Assembly (NCBI GenBank): GCA_030432595.1
Contig: JAUIGU010000001.1
Coordinates: 248,001-312,000, forward strand
Origin: Phycisphaerae bacterium
GTDB lineage: Bacteria; Planctomycetota; Phycisphaerae; Phycisphaerales; Phycisphaeraceae
Reading direction: 5' to 3'
DNA length: 64,000 nt
The position numbers and the translations under genes were made by a program. The notes beneath the pieces are model-generated. The model saw only the letters and a list, made by a program, of their open reading frames with translations, searched no databases and was not told where the DNA came from. Position 1 is the first letter of the stretch, and each line of letters opens with the position of its first letter. Shown one piece after another: positions 19,459 to 28,130 of this stretch.

Positions 19459-21096
19459 TCAGGCGGGCTGCTTGGCGCGGCGGTGCTTGCGGATGAGTGC
19501 ATCGAAGGGCCGGAAGTCGAGTTCGACAAACAGCTTCGCGAGCTCCGGATCGAATTGCGTCCCGGCGCAGCGCGTGATCTCTTCCAACACCTTCTCCCGG
19601 CCCAGCGCGGCGCGGTAGGTGCGGTCGGACGACATCGCGTCGAAGGCGTCGGCCAGCCCGATCAGCCGTCCGAACAAGGGGATCTCTTCGCCGGCCAGCC
19701 CGGACGGGTAGCCGCGGCCGTCGTAGCGCTCGTGGTGGTAGAGCACGCCGGGCACGAGGTCGGCCATCTGGCGGATGCCCTCGATGATGTTCGCGCCGAT
19801 CTGTGGGTGCAGCTTGATCATGCCGAACTCTTCGTCGGTGAGTCGGCCGGGCTTGCAGAGCACCGCTTCGGGCACACCGATTTTCCCGACGTCGTGAACC
19901 AGTCCCGAGAGGTGGACGCGTGCGCAGGTCGCCTCGTCGAGGCCGGCCGCTTCGGCGAGCATCCGGGCCATCAGCGCGACGCGCTCGGAGTGACCGTGGG
20001 TGTAGCTGTCCTTGGCGTCGATCGCGGAGGTCAGGGCGCGGAGCGTGCCCATGAACATGCCGCGGGCGTCTTCGTACAGCACGTGGTTTTCGAGGTAGAT
20101 CGTCAGCGAGCCGGTGATCGACTCGCAGAGCTTCGCATCGACCGACGAGATCAGTTCGCCGTCGAGGCGGTCGCCGCCGAACATCACGCCCAGCACACGG
20201 TCTTCGACGCGCATCGGCACGATCAGCAGGTTCGTCGCCAGGCCCTCGACCTCGGGCAGATTCAATTCCCGGCTGTTGTCCACGATCCGGGAGTCCGCGT
20301 TCGCGTCGGATCGTTCGAGGAGTTTGCGGCCGACCGCCTTCACCGTGTCGGGGTCGATCGCCCCGGTCGAAGCCACAAAGGTCTCGCCGCTGACTTCGGC
20401 GAGGCGTTCGTCGGACACGAGCGTGATCGCCAGCCAGTTGAAGCCGATGACCTGATGAAGTTCTTCGCAGGCGTCACGGAGGATGTCCTGCCCCGAGTCG
20501 ATGACGCGGAGGCTCGTGGCGAGCCGGTAGAGCAGCGAGAGCTCTTCGTAGGTGTCGGCGAGTTCGAGCGACAGGCCCTGGAGTTCGCCGTTGCGGCGTC
20601 GCAGGTCCCCGCCGTCCGCGGCCATCCACGCGATGAGCTGGGCCGTCCGCCGGGCCTCGCCTTCCGACACCAGGTCGGCCTTGGACAGTTCCGTGGCCGC
20701 GGCCTGCGTATCGAGCGCCGCCTGGCCGCAGGCGGCCTGGAACAGCTCCGACGTCAACAGCTCGGGCCCGAACAACACGGCCGCGCGGTGGACCGTCGCC
20801 TCGGGGGGCGACACGCGCTGGGCACGGGTCGGGTCAGGCAACGGCAGGAGGTACACGCCGTCAAACAAATCCACGACGCCCGTGGGGCATTCCGTGATGT
20901 CGGGCCAGCGGCGGCGGACGGCGTCCGCGAAGACGCGGCACGTCACCACGGCGTCGGCGACCCGCGACACCGGCTCGACCGGGCGCACCCCCTGCGCCAT
21001 GCCGACCTCGATTACCGGGAAGCCCAGCGCGCCGACGCGGCGCGGCAGCTCTCCGATAACGGAAGGGCTCTCGGGATGTTCGGCCAAATGGGTCAT
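19459..21096 (-). CDS. GAF-HD-GYP cyclic-di-GMP phosphodiesterase-like protein
   Basis: 545 residues. Residues 1-150 are an unassigned sensory-type region, about 160-190 a helical linker, about 195-340 a GAF-like domain (VIGFNWLAITLV...RVLGVMFGGDR), and about 350-530 the HD-GYP domain: GHSERVALMARM, HDVGKIG (401-407), HPQIGANII, HHERYDGRGYP (454-464), LADAFDAM and DRTYRAAL. Every recognised HD-GYP metal and signature residue is present, so it should hydrolyse cyclic-di-GMP. Its ATG overlaps the stop of the receiver gene (ATGA), so the pair behaves like an RpfG-type protein split in two. Confidence 0.9.
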   Translation of the reverse strand: MTHLAEHPESPSVIGELPRRVGALGFPVIEVGMAQGVRPVEPVSRVADAVVTCRVFADAVRRRWPDITECPTGVVDLFDGVYLLPLPDPTRAQRVSPPEATVHRAAVLFGPELLTSELFQAACGQAALDTQAAATELSKADLVSEGEARRTAQLIAWMAADGGDLRRRNGELQGLSLELADTYEELSLLYRLATSLRVIDSGQDILRDACEELHQVIGFNWLAITLVSDERLAEVSGETFVASTGAIDPDTVKAVGRKLLERSDANADSRIVDNSRELNLPEVEGLATNLLIVPMRVEDRVLGVMFGGDRLDGELISSVDAKLCESITGSLTIYLENHVLYEDARGMFMGTLRALTSAIDAKDSYTHGHSERVALMARMLAEAAGLDEATCARVHLSGLVHDVGKIGVPEAVLCKPGRLTDEEFGMIKLHPQIGANIIEGIRQMADLVPGVLYHHERYDGRGYPSGLAGEEIPLFGRLIGLADAFDAMSSDRTYRAALGREKVLEEITRCAGTQFDPELAKLFVELDFRPFDALIRKHRRAKQPA

Positions 21097-21530
21097 GATT
21101 CGGTGTTCTCTCCACGCCCCAGGTCGCTTTCCGATTCGGCCGGCTCGGGGGAACGCTCCGGAAGGAGCGCCTGCACCCGCGCTAGAAGATCGCGGGGGCT
21201 GAACGGCTTGCTGACGACTTCCGCGATGCGGGTCCGACGCACTTCGATGGGGTCCAGCCGGAACCCGCGCGCGGTGAGCATGATGACGGGCAGGTCCTGC
21301 CACTCGTCGCGGCGTCGCAACTCCGACACCAGCTCGACGCCGGTCATCCGCGGCATCTGGTAATCGGTGATCAGCAGGTCCGGCGGCTGCGCGAGCGCCG
21401 CCTCCAGGCCGGCTTGGCCGTCGGACGCCGTCGCGACGTCATAGCCCGCGTTGCGCAGCTTGAGCGACACGACGTGGACGATGTGCGACTCGTCGTCGCA
21501 GACAAGGATTCTTGGCTTCTCCGGCGTCAA
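21093..21530 (-). CDS. Stand-alone response regulator receiver (CheY-like)
   Basis: 145 residues, a single REC domain with acidic pair D12/D13, phospho-acceptor D56 (LLITDYQMPRM), Thr86 (IMLTARG) and Lys108 (VVSKPFSP). A Pro/Glu/Ser-rich tail of about 25 residues follows instead of an output domain. Both ends overlap neighbours by ATGA: the kinase stop upstream and the HD-GYP start downstream. It very likely receives phosphate from that kinase and acts on the HD-GYP protein or the pilus machinery. Confidence 0.92.
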   Translation of the reverse strand: MTPEKPRILVCDDESHIVHVVSLKLRNAGYDVATASDGQAGLEAALAQPPDLLITDYQMPRMTGVELVSELRRRDEWQDLPVIMLTARGFRLDPIEVRRTRIAEVVSKPFSPRDLLARVQALLPERSPEPAESESDLGRGENTES

Positions 21531-22996
21531 GCGGACGACCCTCCGACCAGCGGCAACCCCCTGTTAGTTTCGGCCATCGGCAACTCGCAGGTAAACGTGC
21601 TACCCACACCAATTTCACTTTTCACCACAACGCGCCCGCCGTGGACGGTCTCGACCACCTGCTTGACCAGGTTCAGGCCCAGCCCGGTCCCTCCGGCCAA
21701 GCGGTTATTGGACGGTGCCCGGTAAAACTTCTGAAACAGCCGCGGCAATTCATCCGCCGGGATGCCCGGGCCGGTATCGCGGAACGCGAACGAGACCACG
21801 TTTTCGTGCGGGTCGGCCTCGAGCGTGACGTGGACCTCTCCGCCGCGCGGCGTGTACTTCAGCGCGTTGCTGAGCAGGTTGATCGCCGCCTGGTGCACCA
21901 TCTCCCGGTCGATGAAGACGTGCGCATCCGCGTCGCCGAGCTCGTCGTGAACGGTCACGCCGTGCGATTCCGCCTGCGGGCGCAGCACCCCGATGCAACT
22001 ACGCAACAGCGCAACGAGATCGACACGCTGGAGGTTGACACTGGTCACGCCCGCGTCGATCTTGCTGATCGAGAGGATGTTGTCGATCATGCGTTCGAGC
22101 CGGTCCGTCTCCGACTGCACGATGTCGTAGAACTGGCCGCGGGTGGGTTCGTCGTGGGCCTCGCCGTCGATCAGCATCTCGACGTAGGCCTTGATCGAGC
22201 TCAGCGGTGTACGCAGCTCGTGCGACACCTGCGAGACGAACTCCGACTTCATCGCCGCGACCTCTTTGTCGTGGGTCACGTCACGGAGCACGGTGACGAC
22301 GCCCGCGCCCGGGGCGTGGCGTTCGTGGCCCACCACGGCGGACGTGACCCGGAAGACGCGTTCATCCCGGGCGCGGTGCTCAACGCTGCGACGGTCGGCC
22401 GCGGTGGCGTCGCGTGCGTCCTTGATCAGTTTCACGAGGCGGGCGTCGTCCAACACCTCATCGATCGGGCGGCGCAGCGAAGGCCCCAGGTCGAACCGCA
22501 GCGCCTGCGCGGCCGCGCCGTTGGCCAACACAATCTCGTTGAAGGCGTCGGTGACGATGACCCCGTCGGAGATCGCGTTAAGGATCGCCTCGAGGTTGCG
22601 GCGTTGGGTCTCGTTGACGCGGGCCTCGAGTTCGAGCTCGCGGCAGCGGGCCACCGACGCGTCGTGTTCGCCCCGCAGCCGGGCCGTGGTTTCAGTCACG
22701 ACGCCGGCAAAACGCTGGACCGCCCCGGACAGGTTGCCCGGCGGAACGGCGTCGGAAGAGTTCACAGTCGTTTCGACGTAGTCCGACAGCCTCTTCAGAT
22801 CGGTCTGGACACGCAGCGCCGCGTGGAACGCGGCCGACGCCGCCAATGATCCGATGGTCGCCGACCCCCCGGCCAGGATCACCCACGCCGCCGCCGGCAC
22901 CGGGCCCAGCCAGACCGCGACCCCCGCCGCCAGGATCAGCGACGCGGCGGCGCTGCCGATCCCCAGCACGCAAGCGGATTTCACGGGCGATGTCAC
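21527..22996 (-). CDS. Membrane sensor histidine kinase with PAS domain
   Basis: 489 residues. Two adjacent N-terminal membrane helices (about 8-30 and 35-57) with almost no periplasmic loop, a coiled linker, a PAS domain (ILNAISDGVIVTDAFNEIV, about 135-240), a HisKA H-box (FVSQVSHELRTPLSSIKAY) and a HATPase_c domain with NLLSNALKYT, FRDTGPGIP and GGTGLGLNLVKQVV. Lack of a sizeable outside domain suggests it senses a cytoplasmic or membrane signal through PAS. The stop overlaps the receiver gene start (ATGA), giving a kinase-receiver-HD-GYP cassette within the pilus locus. Confidence 0.93.
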   Translation of the reverse strand: MTSPVKSACVLGIGSAAASLILAAGVAVWLGPVPAAAWVILAGGSATIGSLAASAAFHAALRVQTDLKRLSDYVETTVNSSDAVPPGNLSGAVQRFAGVVTETTARLRGEHDASVARCRELELEARVNETQRRNLEAILNAISDGVIVTDAFNEIVLANGAAAQALRFDLGPSLRRPIDEVLDDARLVKLIKDARDATAADRRSVEHRARDERVFRVTSAVVGHERHAPGAGVVTVLRDVTHDKEVAAMKSEFVSQVSHELRTPLSSIKAYVEMLIDGEAHDEPTRGQFYDIVQSETDRLERMIDNILSISKIDAGVTSVNLQRVDLVALLRSCIGVLRPQAESHGVTVHDELGDADAHVFIDREMVHQAAINLLSNALKYTPRGGEVHVTLEADPHENVVSFAFRDTGPGIPADELPRLFQKFYRAPSNNRLAGGTGLGLNLVKQVVETVHGGRVVVKSEIGVGSTFTCELPMAETNRGLPLVGGSSA

Positions 22997-23061
22997 GTTC
23001 GGCCTCGGTGGGTCACGCCACGCGCCCGCGGCACACAGTCAGCAGACGGTTCCGGACGGTT

Positions 23062-24324
23062 TCACGAACCCGGCTCGGTGGGGACCGACGCCTGGGCGTC
23101 CACCGCCGATTGCGCCGACGCCAGCAGCTTCTGCGCCCGCGCGTCCTGCGGGTCGCGCTTCAGGGCCGACCGGTACGCCAGCGAGGCGGCCTCGATCTTG
23201 CCGGCCTTCTGCAGCGCCAGGCCGCGCATCAAGAGCGGGGTGTTGTCGTTGGGTGCCAAGCGCGCCGCGTGGTCGAACAGCCGCAGCGCGTCTTCGAGAC
23301 GGTCGCGCTTCTGCCAGACCATGCCAGCCATGAGGTAGCCCTCGTGCCGGTTGGGCGCGAGCTCCATGACCTTGTTGGCGGCGATCAGCGAGCCGCCCAT
23401 GTCGTCCATCCGCCACGAGAGTTCGCCGAGCTTGATCCAGTCCGTGGCGACGTCGAACTCGATGTTGGTGATGTCGATGTAGGTCTGCCGGGCGTCGGCG
23501 ACGCGGCCGGACTTGAGCTGCGCCGCCGCCAGCCGACGCATCAGGTCGGTGCGGTGGGCGTAGGCGTCGTCGGCGAGCAGGTCTTCGAGAACGCGGACGG
23601 CCTGCTCCGGCTGGTCCGCCTCGATGAGCGTGCGGGCCAGCTCCTCACGGATGATCGTCTCGTCGGGCGCCAGCAGCGCGGCGTCGCGGTAGTAGTCGGC
23701 GGCCTTCTTGGGGTTGCCCTTGAGGCCGTAGATGTGGCCCAGCGCCACACGGATCGCCGCGTTGCTGTCGAAGTAGGTCAGCCGGGACTCGAGTTCCTTG
23801 ATCGCCTCGTCAAAGCGTTCGAGGGTGACGAGCGTCTCGGCGACGGCGAGCAAACGCGACGCGTTGTCCGGCTCAAGCCGGTGCGCCGCCTGGTAGCGTT
23901 CCAGCGCTTCTTCGTGCTTCTGCCAACGCTGGAGCACGACGCCCTGAAAGTAATACGGCTCGGCGCTGGGGGCCGGCTCGAGGTCTTCGAGCACGATCGC
24001 GCGGGCGAAGAGCTTGAAGGCATACTCCAGCTCGCCCTTCTCCAGCGCGATGCGGCCCGCGAGGGTGTAGAGCGCCGGGTTGTCCGCGTCGACCGACGCG
24101 GCGTCGGTGACCGTCTTCTCGGCCTGCTTGAGCTGGCCGGCGTTGAACTGGTTCGTCGCCGTCTCGAGCATCACGTGCGAGCGCAGCGAGTGCCAGCGGT
24201 CGTTCGCGTCGGCGACCCACTCGTCGTGCTGCTTGGTGCTGTTGCACCCGGGCATCATCAGCGCCGCGGCGACAACAGGCAGGCAGGTCCAACGCAAGGT
24301 CCGGTGCAGGCGGTGCATGGTCAT
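23062..24324 (-). CDS. TPR-repeat lipoprotein (PilF/PilW-like context)
   Basis: 420 residues. The signal peptide ends at a lipobox-like MMPGC, suggesting lipid anchoring. The rest is tandem tetratricopeptide repeats (for example ALERYQAAHRLEPDNASRLL, KAADYYRDAALLAPDETIIR, DALRLFDHAARLAPNDNTPL, AASLAYRSALKRDPQDARA). TPR lipoproteins such as PilF/PilW help secretins assemble; its place directly after the secretin gene suggests the same job, but sequence identity to PilF cannot be claimed. It lies 73 bases downstream of the secretin stop. Confidence 0.85.
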   Translation of the reverse strand: MTMHRLHRTLRWTCLPVVAAALMMPGCNSTKQHDEWVADANDRWHSLRSHVMLETATNQFNAGQLKQAEKTVTDAASVDADNPALYTLAGRIALEKGELEYAFKLFARAIVLEDLEPAPSAEPYYFQGVVLQRWQKHEEALERYQAAHRLEPDNASRLLAVAETLVTLERFDEAIKELESRLTYFDSNAAIRVALGHIYGLKGNPKKAADYYRDAALLAPDETIIREELARTLIEADQPEQAVRVLEDLLADDAYAHRTDLMRRLAAAQLKSGRVADARQTYIDITNIEFDVATDWIKLGELSWRMDDMGGSLIAANKVMELAPNRHEGYLMAGMVWQKRDRLEDALRLFDHAARLAPNDNTPLLMRGLALQKAGKIEAASLAYRSALKRDPQDARAQKLLASAQSAVDAQASVPTEPGS

Positions 24325-24345
24325 GATGGGGGCCCTATCGGAAAG

Positions 24346-24373
24346 CCGGGACCGGCGGTTGAGCCGGCCCCGG
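24346..24373. terminator. Strong GC hairpin between secretin and TPR genes
   Basis: Arms CCGGGACCGGC and GCCGGCCCCGG pair over 11 bp with one G-U, loop of 6. No T tract follows, so it may attenuate or stabilise the transcript rather than end it. Confidence 0.4.
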
Positions 24374-24397
24374 CGGGGTGTTGCACTGGTTATCCGG

Positions 24398-26974
24398 TCA
24401 GTTCGCGTCGTCGGTGTTCACTTCCGACATCAACTGCTCGTAGTAGTTGAACACGGGGTCCTCGGTCTCGGCCTCGGCGGAGGCGTCTTCGCCCTCGGCG
24501 GGCTCGGCCGTGAACTCGGGGGCCGACTCGCCCTGGGCGGTCTGCTCGGCCTCAAACCAGGTGTCTTCCGAGAACTCCGCGTTGGCCGGGGCGTCGGCCG
24601 AAGCCTGGGCCTGGTTGGCGGGCGTCTGGTTCGCCTGCACCTCGGGGAACGCGTAGCTCCACTCGTCGTCCACCTCGACCACGTCCTGGGTCTGCACCTC
24701 GGCGGTCTCGGTCGACGAATCCCAATCAAACTCGAGCGTGGCTTCCTCGGGCGCGTCCTGCGCGGGGGCCGTGAACTCCTTGGGTTCCGCGACCTCGGCC
24801 GTGGCCGTGTCGCCGTTGTAGAGCTCGGCGTCAAACGACTCGTCGGTCGTCGAATCAAAGTTCCACGTCTCAGGCGTTTCGGTCGGCTTGGCCGCCTGGG
24901 CCTGATCGGCCTGGGGTTGGACGGCCTGGTTGTCGAACGCTTCGCTGGCTTCGGCGGTCCAGGACGCATCGGTTTCGGTGGTGAAGTCGCTCTCGTACGT
25001 CGCCGCCGGCTCGGACGTCTCGGCCTCGAAGGCTTCAGCCTTGGCGACCTCGGTCACCTCGGGCGTCGGCTCGGGCTTGGTGGCCACGGGCTCGGCCGGA
25101 GTGGTGGCCTTGGTGGTGTCGCTGAAGGTCGGCGTCTCCTCGGCCTCGTCCTGGAACGAGGTCGGCGGGGGAACGTCGTTCCAACGCCGCTGCGTGTTGG
25201 CGGTCTCGTCCGGCGTGGTCGGGGCGAACGCCTCGACGTCCTCCTCGATCAGCGCGTCCATGATGCCCTTGAGCTGCGAGCGGTCGTGGAAGGCGATCTG
25301 CTCGCCGGTGATCTTCTGCTTGAGCGCCAGGGCGTCGGCCGACGTCGGGGCGATGTGCAGCGCGAGGTTGGTGTGCCACAGCGCCTTCTTGTCGTCGCCG
25401 TTCTCGAGGGCTTCCCGCGCGGTGATCAGGTTCGAGCTGACCAGCTTCTCGTTGGACCAGGGCAGCAGGCCCTGCTTGGCGCCCAGCCGCTTGTTGCGGA
25501 TGGCTTCCTCGGCGGCCTCGCCGCCGCGGGTCAGGTGGGTCGGCTCCATGATCGAGGTCTTGATCAGGAAGATGACCTCGCTGCGTTCCACCGAGTCGTC
25601 CTCGCCCTTGAAGGCGGCGCCCAGCAGCGGGATGTCGCCCAGGCCGGGAACCTGGTTGCGGCTGTTGGAGACGTCTTCCTTGAACAGGCCGCCGATGACG
25701 ACGGTCTGGCCGTCCTCGACGATGACGTTGGTGATGAGTTCCTGCGTGGTTTCGTCGGGGATGACGAAGCCGGCCTGCTCACGGACCGAGCCGTCCGAGA
25801 TGGCGGGACGCAGCTCGAGGCGGACCGTGCCCTCGTTGGAGATGAACGGCCGCACGGTGAGCTGGGTACCGACGTCGAGGAACTCGACGGTCTGCGTGTT
25901 GCTGGTGTCGGTGACGGTCGTGCTGAGGTAACCGAGGCGCTGACCGACGAGCAGGTCGGCCTTCTGGCGGTTGAGCACGAGGATGTTGGGCTTGGCCACG
26001 ACGGTGGTGTCGGTGACGGTGTCCAGGGCGCGGACGAAGACGGCCGCATCGGAGCCGACGTACCCGACCTTGACGCCGCCGGGCGCCGCGGTGTTGCCCA
26101 CGCCGGACTGCACGGCGCCGCCGGAGTCGCCGGCCGGGCCGTTGCCGCCGATGAGGTTGTTCACCACGTTCAGCGGGTTGGCGAAGTCGAACGCGTTGAG
26201 GTTCGTGAACACCGAGAAGTCCACGCCGAACTCGTTGTCCTCGGTCAGCGAGGCCTGGAGGATGGTGGCCTCGATGAGGACCTGCTTGGGACGCACGTCC
26301 AACTCGGCGACCAGCGCCTCGATGGCCGAGACGTTCTCTTCGTAGTCGCGGACAATGATGGCGTCGGGCAGCGCGAAGCTGTTGGCGCCGGCGTCGGACT
26401 CGCTGGGCAGCATGCCGCCCTCGACCGCGGAGCTGAAGGTGATACTGCCGGAGTCGGAGACCATGGCCTCGGCGATGGTCTTGGCGTCCTCGCCGTTGAG
26501 GTAGTTCAGCCGGATCACCTTGGTGGTGAGCGTGCGGCGGGCGTCTTCGCGCTCCTTGAGCTCGTCGGCGGTGTAGACGTAGATGAAGTTGCCCTTCTCT
26601 TCGTACCCGAACCCGTTGGGCTCAAGGATCGAGGTCAGGGCCTCGTGGAACGTCACGCCGTACAGGTCCGCGGACACGGTGCCCGAGACGTTGCGGCTCG
26701 TGACAATGTTCTTCTGGCTCTGGATGGACAGGAGCTGGAGGACCTTGGCGATCTCCAGGTCCTTGACGGCCAGGTCGACCTTGCCGAACGAGTCCATGTT
26801 GACATTGGCGTCTTCGATGTCGCCCTCGGCGACTTCAAAGAGACCGACGGGCTCGGCTTCCGAGCTGAACTCGTCGTAGCCGGTGGTGCTCTGACCGAAA
26901 GCCGGCGACGCGAGCAGCATCCCCGTCAAGCCCAGAACCGTGCCCAAGTAGTGACGTTTCGAAATAGTGGCCAT
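24398..26974 (-). CDS. pilQ: Secretin (PilQ/GspD family) with long acidic C-terminal extension
   Basis: 858 residues. Signal peptide to about 27 (ASPAFGQ), a secretin N-domain (VDLAVKDLEIAKVLQLLSIQ, about 65-140), an N1-like domain (RLNYLNGEDAKTIAEAM, about 155-228), then the secretin barrel (about 230-475) with VLIEATILQAS, NILVLNRQKADLLVG and the VPGLGDIPLLGAAFK signature. After it come a TPR-like helical part (about 510-560) and roughly 260 residues of Glu/Asp/Ala/Thr/Pro-rich, presumably disordered sequence. ATG 26974 has AGGAG eight bases upstream. It should form the outer-membrane pore of the machine coded around it. Confidence 0.92.
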   Translation of the reverse strand: MATISKRHYLGTVLGLTGMLLASPAFGQSTTGYDEFSSEAEPVGLFEVAEGDIEDANVNMDSFGKVDLAVKDLEIAKVLQLLSIQSQKNIVTSRNVSGTVSADLYGVTFHEALTSILEPNGFGYEEKGNFIYVYTADELKEREDARRTLTTKVIRLNYLNGEDAKTIAEAMVSDSGSITFSSAVEGGMLPSESDAGANSFALPDAIIVRDYEENVSAIEALVAELDVRPKQVLIEATILQASLTEDNEFGVDFSVFTNLNAFDFANPLNVVNNLIGGNGPAGDSGGAVQSGVGNTAAPGGVKVGYVGSDAAVFVRALDTVTDTTVVAKPNILVLNRQKADLLVGQRLGYLSTTVTDTSNTQTVEFLDVGTQLTVRPFISNEGTVRLELRPAISDGSVREQAGFVIPDETTQELITNVIVEDGQTVVIGGLFKEDVSNSRNQVPGLGDIPLLGAAFKGEDDSVERSEVIFLIKTSIMEPTHLTRGGEAAEEAIRNKRLGAKQGLLPWSNEKLVSSNLITAREALENGDDKKALWHTNLALHIAPTSADALALKQKITGEQIAFHDRSQLKGIMDALIEEDVEAFAPTTPDETANTQRRWNDVPPPTSFQDEAEETPTFSDTTKATTPAEPVATKPEPTPEVTEVAKAEAFEAETSEPAATYESDFTTETDASWTAEASEAFDNQAVQPQADQAQAAKPTETPETWNFDSTTDESFDAELYNGDTATAEVAEPKEFTAPAQDAPEEATLEFDWDSSTETAEVQTQDVVEVDDEWSYAFPEVQANQTPANQAQASADAPANAEFSEDTWFEAEQTAQGESAPEFTAEPAEGEDASAEAETEDPVFNYYEQLMSEVNTDDAN

Positions 26975-27054
26975 CCGAATGCTCCTAATCTGGCCGGCGT
27001 AGGTAAAGGTGCCGGACTGTTTCGCCTCGCGGTTCAAAAAAGAACGCCTCTCCG

Positions 27055-27588
27055 TTACAAGCCCAGGCGGACCCGGACACCTTCTTGCTCGAGGACGACC
27101 GAGCGGGGCTCGATCTTCTGGACCGTGAATCCTTCGACGGTGTCGCCCTGACGCAGCACCTTGCCGTTGATGATCACGATCGGTTCCTCGCCTTCGATGA
27201 CGCTGTTCACGGTCATCTCGCGGGCCGCCGACAAGACGGCCTGACGCAACGCTTCTTCGGTCGCGTAGATGCCCCGCTTTGCCCCGTCCGGATTTTCTTC
27301 ACCCAACCCGGTCCGTCTGTAACGACTGGGGTCCATCACGAACAGGTCGCGCGCCAGCGGCGGCGGGGGCGATAACTCCAGCACGCCCAGGTTCCGGCGC
27401 GGCGCGAGCGCGGTGTCCGCGTCGGCAACCGTCGCGCCTTGGCCCCAGGCCGACGCCGTGCGCGGCACCTCCTTGAGCAGGAGCCGGCCCCACAGCAACA
27501 GCCCCACCGCGAACATCACCGCGATGGTGCACGCCTTGGCGGGGCTGCTCCGCAGCTCCGCGATGTAGTCGCGGACGATCTGCTTCAC
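27055..27588 (-). CDS. PilP/GspC-like inner-membrane protein
   Basis: 177 residues with one membrane helix near the N-terminus (CTIAVMFAVGLLLWGRLLL), a Pro-rich linker and a C-terminal beta domain (IVIINGKVLRQGDTVEGFTV...VVLEQEGVRVRLGL) of the kind that binds secretin N-domains in PilP and GspC. The GTG start at 27588 overlaps the stop of the PilO-like gene (GTGA), and the secretin follows; that order is pilM-N-O-P-Q. The assignment rests mainly on topology and position because the sequence is divergent. Confidence 0.75.
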   Translation of the reverse strand: MKQIVRDYIAELRSSPAKACTIAVMFAVGLLLWGRLLLKEVPRTASAWGQGATVADADTALAPRRNLGVLELSPPPPLARDLFVMDPSRYRRTGLGEENPDGAKRGIYATEEALRQAVLSAAREMTVNSVIEGEEPIVIINGKVLRQGDTVEGFTVQKIEPRSVVLEQEGVRVRLGL

Positions 27589-28130
27589 CGCATCACCTCC
27601 GGGTCCGTCGTGTAGTACGCCGCGAGCTCCAGCTGTGCCGCCACCGCCGTGTCGTTCGGGCCTTCCACGCCCAGCACCGTGCGCTTCAGCGACGTCAGCC
27701 GACGCTGCTTCTCCAGCGACTCGATCACCCCCGCCGCTTCGAGGAACGACGCGCGGAAGTTGATCGACACCGGGACCACCGCGTAGTCCGCGTAACGCTC
27801 GAAGTTGCCGGCCGAGAGGTTCTGATCCACCACGTTGCGGTCCCGCACCGACTCGGTCAGGCCCCGCAGCAGCGACGGCAGCTCCGGCGCGTCGGGCACG
27901 ATGTGCTCGTCGCGCGCCAGCAACGCCTCGAGGTCTTCGACCTCCTGCGTCAGCCGCAGCAACTCCGCCTCGTTGGTGCTGACCTGAGACACGCGCTCCG
28001 CGGCGCCCTTGATGCGGGCCTGGTTCCGCTGCGCCTGCTGCCGCGCCGGCCACCACACGAGCGTGACGAAGAGCACACCCATGCCGACCATGACGCCCGC
28101 CGTGATCCACACGTCCTTAGGGATGCGCAT
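27585..28130 (-). CDS. PilO-like pilus assembly protein
   Basis: 181 residues. A single N-terminal membrane helix (AGVMVGMGVLFVTLVWWP), a coiled-coil stretch (about 30-75, NEAELLRLTQEVEDLEALLA) and a ferredoxin-like periplasmic domain (YAVVPVSINFRASFLEAAGVI) match PilO topology. PilN and PilO are known to form a heterodimer that links the inner-membrane ring to PilP and the secretin. The start overlaps the end of the PilN-like gene by 14 bases and its stop overlaps the next GTG. Confidence 0.8.
   Translation of the reverse strand: MRIPKDVWITAGVMVGMGVLFVTLVWWPARQQAQRNQARIKGAAERVSQVSTNEAELLRLTQEVEDLEALLARDEHIVPDAPELPSLLRGLTESVRDRNVVDQNLSAGNFERYADYAVVPVSINFRASFLEAAGVIESLEKQRRLTSLKRTVLGVEGPNDTAVAAQLELAAYYTTDPEVMR

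Noticed and set aside
19429-21363. 644-codon plus-strand frame opposite the HD-GYP gene
   Set aside because: Antisense by-product of high GC; the minus strand carries complete HD-GYP motifs and coupled neighbours.
24080-27151. Very long open frame on the plus strand opposite the secretin
   Set aside because: It is the antisense of a convincing secretin with ribosome site and signal peptide; composition (Gly, Arg, Leu, Val, Asp runs) reflects codon bias read backwards.
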